From NCBI GenBank assembly GCA_041694255.1, contig JASMTN010000010.1:1-64000 (forward strand): a stretch of 64,000 nucleotides of DNA, in the 5' to 3' direction. The first letter of the stretch is position 1, and each line of letters opens with the position of its first letter. Below, piece by piece: positions 55,444 to 64,000 of the stretch. Under the pieces are notes generated by a model. The model saw only the letters and a list, made by a program, of their open reading frames with translations. It searched no databases and had not been told where the DNA came from. This DNA is from S009-33 sp041694255 (GTDB lineage: Bacteria; Patescibacteriota; Gracilibacteria; Absconditabacterales; Absconditicoccaceae). A program made the translations under genes and the position numbers.

Positions 55444-55938
55444 ATGAGTCTACTTTCTTTAGATGAAATACAAAAATATAGTAGAAATTATGAGATACTT
55501 TATAGTATTGGCAAATTTAATATTATCAAAACAATCAATTGAATAAAATGAATTGTACATATGGACTATCCTGATAATATATTATTTGTAAATTCTTGAT
55601 TAATAGAGTATATAAATGATGATGAACATTATAGTTATTTTAAAATACAAGATAACAAATATAATATTATAATTGAATTTCCTAAAAAATTAAAACCTAA
55701 AATAAATGAAAATTCTATAATTATAGAATTAAAATGATATTCAAGTAAAACTTTTCATAAGATATCTTGTGAATATTCAGAATGAGAAAATCCTACAAAC
55801 AGTAAAGTTATATGAAAATATGATAGAAAAGATTTATTAAAAAGAAGGAATATACTTAATAGAAAATACCTTTTATATAAAACAACATTTACTTTAAAGT
55901 CACTTTTAAAAAATGATACTATCTGACAAAACAATTAA
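55444..55938 (+). CDS. Unknown 164-aa protein
   Basis: A small basic protein of mixed beta and helical character, MSLLSLDEIQKYSRNYEILY and ENSIIIELKGYSSKTFHKIS, without recognised domain, signal or membrane segment. It follows argS by 25 bases and overlaps dcd by 26 bases in another frame, so it is part of the argS-dcd transcript. Confidence 0.6.
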
Positions 55939-56518
55939 GGAATATATAAGTAATAATAAACTTATAATAAAGTCTGACTATGGAATAGAGGATGTTATAA
56001 ATAATATATCTTGTGCAAGTTTGGATGTAAGATTATGAAATAATTTTAAAATATTCCCAAGATCTAATAAAGTTTTAGATATGTATAATGGTCATAATAT
56101 AGAACTTGAAGAAACAAATATTGAAGATGGTGATTTTATAACATTACAACCTTGAGATTTTCTACTTTGAACCACAAAAGAAATGTTTTGAATACCTGAA
56201 GATATAGTTGCAAGAGTTGAGTGAAGATCTAGCATATGAAGATTATGAATTTTAATACACTCAACAGCAGGTTTTATAGATCCTTGATTTTGATTAAATA
56301 ATCCTGGAACAATAACTTTAGAAATTAAAAATATAAATACTGTTCCTGTAAAATTAAAAGTAGGTTCTAGAGTATCTCAAATAGCATTTGAAAGTATGAC
56401 TTGTAGTTCACAAGTTCCCTACAATAAAAAAAAATCTGCCAAGTATAACTGACAAATAAAAGCACAAATATCAAAATTAAATAAAGATCCAAGTCAAAAT
56501 AATGAAAGTCTACTTTAA
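55913..56518 (+). CDS. dcd: dCTP deaminase
   Basis: A 201-aa dUTPase-fold enzyme turning dCTP into dUTP. MILSDKTIKEYISNNKLIIK is the family start. SCASLDVRLGNNFKIF is the first motif, LQPGDFLLGTTKEMFGIPED the second, and VARVEGRSSIGRLGILIHST the catalytic motif with Glu before GRSS. AGFIDPGFGLNNPGTITLEI completes the site. Its start lies inside the previous gene. A hairpin terminator covers its stop. Confidence 0.95.
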
Positions 56519-56534
56519 AAGTAGATTTTTTTTT
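56509..56534 (+). terminator. Terminator after dcd
   Basis: TCTAC (56509-56513), loop TTTAAAA, GTAGA (56521-56525), then nine T. The dcd stop codon is in the loop. Confidence 0.8.
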
Positions 56535-56536
56535 AT

Positions 56537-56563
56537 AAAAAAAGACTCATCTGTTAATGAGTC
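56537..56563 (-). terminator. Terminator after typA
   Basis: Minus strand: GACTCAT (56557-56563), loop TAACAG, ATGAGTC (56544-56550), then T-tract to 56537. It is 18 bases past the typA stop and back to back with the dcd terminator. Confidence 0.85.
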
Positions 56564-56580
56564 CTATATAATCAATATTT

Positions 56581-58371
56581 TTATTTCTTTTTTGATGCTA
56601 GTTTTCTATCTTTTTCATTTAAATGAATTTTTCTTAGTCTAAAAGTACTAGGAGTTACTTCAACATATTCATCATCTCAAATATAAGAGAGTGCATCTTC
56701 AAGTGTAAGTTTTCTTACTGGTTCAAGCTTCATAGCTTCATCAGCTCATGCAGATCTAACATTTGTAAGTTGCTTATTTTTAGTTAAGTTAACAATAAGT
56801 TCTCACCCTTTTAGATGTTCTCAAACTATCATTCATTCATACATTTCTGTTCAAGGTTCTACAAAAATAGGGCCTCTTTCTTGCATCTTCCATATACTAT
56901 ATCTCATAGTCTTTCAGTTAAATCATGATACCATAGAACCAACATCTCTTTTAGAGATCTCTCATTTATAATTATCAAAATGTGAAAAAGAAGAATACAT
57001 TATTCATTCTCATTTTGTTTGAAGTACAAACCAAGGTCTAAAACCTAAAAGTCATCTTGTAGGAATCTCAAACTCTAGATTTGTAGTTCCATTTTCACTT
57101 TTCATATCCTTCATAAGTCACTTTCTATTTGCAACTTCTTCAATTATAGTTCAAGCTACTTCATCATCTACATTTGCAATAAGTTGTTCCATAGGCTCAA
57201 GTTTTTTTCAATTTTCTTCCTTAAAGATAACTTTTGGAGCTCCTATCTGCAATTCAAAACCTTCTCTTCTCATTGTCTCTATAAGAACTGATATATGAAG
57301 TTCTCATCTTCAATATACAACAAATCTATTTTTATCTGAAAAATCTACTTGTAATCAAACATTCATCTCAAGTTCTTTTTCAAGTCTTTCTTTAATATTT
57401 CTAGATGTAACATATTTTCATTCTCTACCAGCAAAAGGACTATTATTTACTAGAAATTCCATACTCATAGTAGGTTCATCTATAGTTATAGCTGGCATAC
57501 CTTCAAATTCTCAGGTTCAAACTGTATCTCAAACAAAAATATCAGGTATTCAAGCAATTGTTATTACATCACCACATTTTCATTCTTTTGTCTCTACCCT
57601 ATTTAATCAAACAGTAGTAAAAACTTTAGATATCTTTCAGGTCTTTCTTTCTCAATCATTTGTTATTATAGTAACCTTATCTTGAGGTTTTATAGTTCAT
57701 TCATACACTCTACCTATACCAAGTCTTCACAAGAAATTATCATATCATAAGTTAGCAATTTGCATCTTAAAAGGTTTTTCAGGATGATTTGGAGCTTCTG
57801 GTACTTTTTCAAGTATTGTTTTAAATAAAGGCTTAATATCTGTTCTTTCATCTTCTAAATTATTAAATGCTATACCATCTTTTGCAATAGCATAGACAAC
57901 TTCAAAATCAAGTTGTTCATGAGTAGCTCAAAGCTTATCAAAAAGTTCAAAAGTCATATCAACTACTTCATCAGGCCTTGCAGTTGGTTTGTCAATTTTA
58001 TTTATAACTACAATAGGTTTAAGTCAAAGTTCTAAAGCTTTTCAAAGTACAAATTTTGTTTGTGGCATAGGCCCTTCAAAAGCATCAACTACTAAAAGAA
58101 CACTATCAACCATTCTTAAAACTCTTTCTACTTCACTACCAAAATCGGCATGTCAAGGAGTATCTATAATATTTATAGTATTTCATTCATAATTTACAGC
58201 AGTATTTTTAGCATAAATTGTAATTCATCTTTCTTTTTCTTGGTCATTACTATCCATAACACAAGTTTGTTCCATATCTTTTAAAGTTCAAGATTGTTTT
58301 AGTAATGCATCAACTAAAGTTGTCTTACCATGATCTACATGGGCTATGATCGCAACATTTCTAATAGACAT
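56581..58371 (-). CDS. typA: Ribosome-binding GTPase TypA/BipA
   Basis: A 596-aa translational GTPase. G1 is VAIIAHVDHGKTTLVDALLK, the switch I part ERGITIYAKNTAV, G3 INIIDTPGHADFGSEVERVL and G4 KPIVVINKIDKPTARPDEV. VDSVLLVVDAFEGPMPQTKF is typical of BipA. The EF-G-like domain V has GRGELHISVLIETMRREGFE, and the C-terminal domain has LTNVRSAGADEAMKLEPVRK (BipA signature). Length fits the usual 600-615 aa. It is a single-gene unit between dcd and the cyclase. Confidence 0.97.
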
Positions 58372-58527
58372 AAATTTCAATAATTAATTTAATAAACCAA
58401 TCTAGAATAGTGAATTTAAATCAAATTACAAGTTAAACTTCATTAAATAAATATATTACCAATATAATTTTGACTTTCTTTAATATTTTATTATTATTTA
58501 GTTATTTAAATTTAATTATAATATTGC

Positions 58528-60648
58528 ATGAAAAAAGTTACTTTAATTTTTATTGTATTAAATATTGTTTTACTTTTATTTTGATACTTTTTTATAAAAA
58601 ATAATTCTTTTTCAAGAATAGATGATTTTATATACTCAAAAGTTTTATCTATATGAGCTGACAATTATAGTATAAAAGGAGAAGATAAAACTATATTATT
58701 AAAAATAGATAAAAAGTTTTTTGATAAAATGTGAGTTACAACATCAACTTTTCATAGATGATATTATAGCAAATTATTAAAAAAGCTTCAAAGTTATTGA
58801 GTAGAAAACATTGTTTTTGATGTTTATTTTTGAAATTTAAAATACTGAACTTGAGATGGAAAAGTACAAAAGATATATAATACATCTTTACAAGTTTTTG
58901 ACAATCAATTTGAAAATCAAATAGATGAAAAAGTTATTCTATGAGCAATTCCTAATTGAACAGGAATCATAATGCCAGCAGATAAATTTTTAAAAAATAA
59001 TAATTGGGTAGGTCATGTTAAGTCACATACAAATAACTCAGATATAAATAATTGAGTATACCCCTATTTAAATGAAAATAAAAACCAAATATTAACTCTT
59101 TGATATGCTGCTTATTTAAATAAACTATATTTAAATTGAAAAATAAGTGAAAATTTTAATATAAAAAAAATAGAATCAAAAAATATATTTAAACCAAGTA
59201 TACTAAATATAAAAACTTCAAATGAAAAATATAATTTTAAAATACCTTTAAGTAAGGATAGTAATAACCAAAAATATATTTTTACACCAATGTTAAAAAC
59301 ATCTGATAGTATAAAATCTTATTCTATATATGATATAATAAATGATGAAGATAATATATATGAAAGTATATTTAAATGAAAAAATATATTTATAGGAGCA
59401 ACAGATGAAACTCTTAATGATATAAAACTTTCTTACATTGGTATTATACCATGAGTTATTTTTCATATAAATCAATTTTTAAGTATGTATGATAATAGAT
59501 ATATATATATAGCACCTATTATGGTTACATTTTCAATATTAGTTTTTATTTTTATAATTTCTTATATATTTATAACTGCATTTAAAGATGAAAAATTATC
59601 TATAATAACATTTACTACTATAGCTTTTTTCTTATTTAGTTCATTTTATTACCTTTTTGTAAGTTTTTGAATACTAATACCTGTTTGAACAATTCTAATA
59701 ATACTTTCAATAAAACTTTTTATAGATATATCTCATATTCTTTTTATAAATCAAGATAGAAAAGAATTTGTAACTAACCTATTTAATAAATATATATGAG
59801 ATAAAGTTCTTGAAAAAAAATGAGAAAAATCATGAGAACATAAAGTTGCTGAAAAAAAAGATATAGCATTAATGTTTTCAGACATTGCATGATTTACAGA
59901 TATATCTGAACAATTAACAGCACAAGAAGTTATAGATATGCTAAATATATATTTTGAAAAAACTAATACTTCAATAGTAAGGTCAAAATGATTTATAGAT
60001 AAATATGTTTGAGATGCAATAATGGCATTTTGGGAAGATATTGATAAGTTAGATAATACAATACATGCAATAATACAAATACAAAAAATACACCCTAAAA
60101 TAATAAAAGATGTTGAACAAAAATTATGAAAAAAAATAAATATATTTACAAGAATATGACTTCATTACTGACAAGCAGTTGTATGAGATGTATGAGATAA
60201 TAAAAGTAAAATTTCATATACTGCAATATGAGATAATGTGAATTTAGCAGCAAGACTTGAATGAATAAATAAATACTATTGAACAAGTATAATTATATCA
60301 GAAGCATTTTACAAAAAAATAGAAAAAAAAGAAGAATATGCTATAAGATTAGTTGATAAAATAACTGTAAAGTGAAAAACAAAACCTATAAAAATATATC
60401 AAGTTATTCCATATTATACAAATGAGATAACTCATGAATTAATTTCATATATTGAAGAATTTGAAAATATGTTAGAATTTTATTTTAACTGAGAATTTAT
60501 AAAATCACAAAAAATAATTGAAAAACTTTTAATTTTAAGTATATGAAAAGAAGATAAAGTTTTATCAATTTATAAAAATAGAATAAATACTCTTATTGAA
60601 ACACCTCCTAATTCTTGGGATGGTATTTGGAGATTTACAACAAAATAA
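58528..60648 (+). CDS. CHASE2-class III adenylate cyclase
   Basis: A 706-aa membrane receptor cyclase. An N-terminal helix is followed by a CHASE2 sensor domain (DKTILLKIDKKFFDKMGVTT, VENIVFDVYFG, IIPGVIFHINQFLSMYDNRY). Three hydrophobic helices (residues about 330-420) precede the cyclase domain: IALMFSDIAGFTDISEQLTA (first metal Asp), GFIDKYVGDAIMAFWED (second metal Asp, adenine-specifying Lys), ISYTAIGDNVNLAARLEG. The signature residues favour ATP over GTP. It would make cAMP in response to an external signal. No cAMP receptor is seen in this window. Confidence 0.92.
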
Positions 60649-60653
60649 ACAAT

Positions 60654-61232
60654 ATGGAATTTTTAAAAACATTTATATTAGATAATGCAATATTGTGAGA
60701 TATAATAGTTTTTAGCATAATGTTAATAACTAATATATTTCCTGTAATGATTTTTATATTACCTGATATTGCAATTTTTCTCTGAATTTTTATTGCAAAT
60801 AAAGTAAGTGTGTGGTATGTTCCATATATATTACTTATTATATGAGCATTCTTATGAGAATTAATAAGCTATTTTATGTGATATAAATATTGAAAAAAAA
60901 TATTACAACACAAATTGCTAAAAAAAGATATAGTTGACACTTGGGTGAGAAAATTAAAACAACATAGAATAAAAACTCTCATAATATGAAAATTAATACC
61001 TTGAGTTATGTGGTTTATGCCAGTTTTATCTTGAACAATAAAGATTAATCCAATATTATTTTCTATAATTAATTTTATTATGATAATATACTCTATATCT
61101 TTAATGTTTTTTATATGAACAACTTGATTAGAATTATTAGAAAATTATGTTTGAGAATATATTTGGTATTTATTATTTACAATATTATTAATATATATTG
61201 TTTATCATATCTATAGCATTAAAAAAAAATAA
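60654..61232 (+). CDS. DedA family (VTT domain) membrane protein
   Basis: A 192-aa membrane protein. NIFPVMIFILPDIAIFLGIF, LLIIGAFLGELISYFMGYKY and IIGKLIPGVMWFMPVLSGTI match the DedA/VTT core (GxxxG near a re-entrant loop, R/K-x-x-PG). These proteins are linked to lipid carrier or phospholipid flipping. It starts five bases after the cyclase gene and is followed by a GT28 gene, so a membrane-lipid theme is plausible. Confidence 0.8.
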
Positions 61233-61286
61233 TTGAATAAAAAAGTAAAATATGTATATAATTACTATTTAATCTTAAGAATAAGA

Positions 61287-62327
61287 ATGACAAACAATAA
61301 AGTTTTAATACTAACATGATCTTATGGTGGATGACACAATACTGCTGCAAGTTCTTTAGAAAAGTACTATAAAAACATATGATATGAAACAAAAGTTATT
61401 GATATAATAGATCATATAAGTAGTTTCTGGGCAAAATCAACAAAAACTTTTTATAAAATAAGTTCTGAAGAATATCCAAAGGTATGGAAAACTTTTTTTA
61501 ATGGTACTGATTATCCTATAATGTCAAGAATATTGTATTGAATAAAAGATCCAATATGACAACCAAAATTTAATAAACTTATAGAAGAATATAATCCTAA
61601 ACATGTTATATCTGTATTTCCTTTTTGGAATTTATGGGTTAAAAATTATATAAAATATATATGACACAATTTTAAATGGTGAATACTAGTTACTGATTCA
61701 ATAAACATACAATCATTTTGGTATGTAAAATCAAAGTATGTAGATAATTATTTTGTTTTTGATAAAAAAACTAAAAAAAATTTTATAGAAAAATTTGAAT
61801 TTGATAAAAACAAAGTAAAAGTGAGCTTTTTTCCCTTTTTAAGAGAAAATTTTATTAATAAAAAATATATAAACAATAAAAAAATACTTATTCTTTTAAC
61901 TTGATTAGAAAAAAATACAATCAAACATATTTTAGATAATTTAAAAGATTTTGATATAACCATAATAAAATGAAGAAATAATAAGTTATATGAAGAATTA
62001 ATAAATAAATATAATTATAAATTTATAGAATATATTAATATAATGGAAAATTTAAAATTTTATGATATTATGATATGAAAGCCATGATGAGCACTAACAT
62101 GTGAATGTATAGCAACAAATACTCCATTAATAATACCATCATACTTTCCTTGACAAGAAGAGGGAAATAAAGAACTTATAGAATACACTGAAACTTGAAT
62201 ATATGAAAAAGATCCATATAAAATAACTTTTTTTATCAAATATATGGATTGGAATAAGCTTTTGCCAAATTTTAAAAAAGCAAAAAAAGAAAATAGTTGT
62301 GATATAATATATAAAAATTTAATTTAA
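61287..62327 (+). CDS. GT28 glycolipid synthase (MGDG synthase/processive diacylglycerol glucosyltransferase type)
   Basis: A 346-aa GT-B enzyme. KVLILTGSYGGGHNTAASSL is the MGDG-synthase start, followed by VIDIIDHISSFWAKSTKTFY. WGILVTDSINIQSFWYVKSK resembles the conserved histidine/aspartate region. FYDIMIGKPGGALTCECIAT and IIPSYFPGQEEGNKELIEYT form the GT28 donor site. It would add sugar to diacylglycerol for the membrane. The stop overlaps the convergent VirB6-like gene by nine bases. Confidence 0.85.
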
Positions 62328-64000
62328 ATTATCTATCATTGCTCATATTGTTTCTTCATCTGATGAATTAGCATATGATCATTGAAGATCTTTTGATAAA
62401 AGTTTTATAATTTCACTTCTTTTAAACCCTAAGTCTTTAAGAGCCTTTATAGTTTGATCGTTTTGTCACAAATCTGTTATTGTAATTCAAACTTTTGCAA
62501 AAAATTCTCTTAATTTATCTTTACTATCTTGATTAAGTTGTAAAAGTGTAATATTTTTATTTTTAACTTCTTTATCTATTATATTTTTTAAAGATTTTTT
62601 AGTTAATTCTATATAAGCATTTTCTAAATCATCCTTTATATCATCAAATATTTCATTTAAAGATTTAGTTTGATCTTGTTGACTTTCAAGTATATCTCTA
62701 AGTTTAGATGTTGTTATATTAAGACTTGCTGAAATCTCTTTAAGTTTTTGAACATTTGCATCTTGTAATAAAGTTTCTATAGTTTCATTTGTATTGTCAA
62801 TAGTAGGTTGTATAGATGTTTTATATCATGATATAGCAGGAATATTATTAAAATAATTATTATCTTTTATGCTATTATTTGCTGTAGATATATTTGTAGA
62901 TTCAGCTCATGTCATAGAACTTTGTATTTCTTCTATAAGTGGATTAAGCTTATCACTATACTGCTCTGATTGTCTTTGTCTTGGAAGATCTTTAACTTGT
63001 CATAATCACTGACCAAGTGAAGATATACTTTGTCAACCAGCCATAGGAACAACAGGAGCAGCTTTTGCCATATTAACTGAAAATCTATTTATACTTTGTG
63101 CAATTCAACTTGTTAATTTTGAAGTTTTAAATGCTGAAAAAACAATTATCCACATAAAAGCTATTGCAAATATACTTTGTATAATCCAAGCAAAAGTACT
63201 ACCTAAGTTTGCAAACAATGAAGCAGAATCATCTCACTTATAAGAAATAGTTACTTTATTATCACCATCTGAACCATCCAATGGAATAACTGCTTTTGAT
63301 CATTCCAATTCTACTCAAAAAGTATCATTTATTGAGTTTTTATCAAATTTCAAATAACTTAAAAAAACAAAAGATATACTCAATGCAAATACAACAACAA
63401 CAGGTAAAAAAATCAAACTAACTAAATTCATAAGTTTTCATTTTTCTCATAATACCTTTTCAAGATTTTTAATAGGAGTAAATAGAAAAATAATAGGAGA
63501 TATTATTATAAACATCCACAAAAAAACAGCTCTTACTATAAGTATAATTGCCAAGGTTAAAAGTGGAATTATAAGTGCTACAAGAAAAAATAACTTAAAA
63601 ATAAGGTCTCATAACATAGCAACTGAGCTTCATGAAGGATAAGAAACAGTTTGTCAGATATTTATTAAAGAAGCATACATAGTTCATAAAACTCAAGTCA
63701 TTCATCAAAGTTTTTCTTGTATATCTCAAAAAGTATTACCTTTAATAGGATTTGATAAACTAGATATATCTATCTTACCTCAAGAATTATAAGAATAATA
63801 TTTTCATTGACTTTCAAACACACAATCACTTTTTGCTATATATTTTCAGGGCTCACCATCCAATGGCTTATATTCACAAAAAGGTAATAATTTATTATCT
63901 TCATTCATAATTCATACTTGAAAAGGACTTTTTGAATTATCTTGAAGCTTTATTCAAAATTTAGGAACAGATTGTTCTTTAACTTTAGATTCATCTGCAA
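62319..64000 (-). CDS. VirB6/TrbL-like T4SS membrane protein (5' end outside window)
   Basis: At least 559 residues of a polytopic protein, running off the window edge. Hydrophobic helices include LIFKLFFLVALIIPLLTLAI, AVFLWMFIIISPIIFLFTPI, MNLVSLIFLPVVVVFALSIS and FAWIIQSIFAIAFMWIIVFS. A glycine/serine-rich linker (MAGGQSISSLGQGLGQVKDL) is followed by a long soluble helical tail ending GAMIDNLN. The helix pattern and glycine linker resemble VirB6/TrbL channel proteins of type IV secretion. Together with the ATPase at 35215-37626 this suggests an export or DNA-uptake system. Confidence 0.7.

Overview
The window is a very AT-rich chromosome segment that only makes sense with UGA read as glycine (translation table 25). 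In almost every gene the conserved glycines (P-loops, Rossmann loops, tRNA-synthetase HIGH motifs) are encoded by TGA, while TAA and TAG end the frames. This code, the low GC and the small-genome gene set point to a Gracilibacteria/Absconditabacteria (BD1-5/SR1, CPR) bacterium. Start codons sit in A-rich sequence with almost no Shine-Dalgarno, so starts were chosen by ATG, spacing and family length. All coordinates below assume code 25; a standard-code reading breaks nearly every gene.

Layout. 1-9.3 kb (+ strand): a surface-glycan cluster of five glycosyltransferases, two methyltransferases and a nucleotide-sugar dehydrogenase, interrupted by a DUF4143-type ATPase gene bracketed by 89-bp direct repeats. 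9.3-17.7 kb (- strand): a GDP-fucose and export cluster (manC, gmd, fcl, a GT11 fucosyltransferase, DUF268, a Wzx-type flippase) that carries a four-helix-bundle ORF inside an inverted repeat and ends with a second repeat-flanked DUF4143-type ATPase. 17.8-20.0 kb: a broken decarboxylase joined in frame to the 3' part of galE. 20-31 kb (- strand): a single-chain mitochondrial-type PheRS, two paralogous small secreted or anchored proteins, an exonuclease-helicase-like protein, Tex, and a 935-aa/124-aa unknown gene pair. 31-38 kb: a phosphatase, an exported transglutaminase-like protein, malic enzyme and a type IV secretion-type ATPase. 37.6-44 kb (- strand): xth, lysS, ybaB, tig, the RNase P RNA gene and a TPR/transglutaminase-like protein. 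44-64 kb: hflX, rsuA, a lysozyme-like protein, pyrH, rny, trxB, trpS, tRNA-Arg next to argS, dcd, typA, a CHASE2-adenylate cyclase, a DedA protein, a GT28 glycolipid synthase and a VirB6/TrbL-like protein running off the end.

The most striking observation is the RNase P RNA gene (about 41834-42556, - strand). It is split between its CR-II-like and CR-III-like segments by a 411-nt insert whose ends form a 31-bp inverted repeat and whose loop encodes a four-helix-bundle protein of the 23S rRNA intervening-sequence (IVS) family. A second ORF of this family, also inside an inverted repeat, lies between gmd and fcl, suggesting a mobile IVS-like family not confined to rRNA. Two other patterns stand out. 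Both DUF4143-type ATPase genes are flanked by direct repeats. Five genes for unusual proteins of unknown function, plus rnpB, share promoters with a fixed 16-nt spacer, the five having the -35 box TTGACA.
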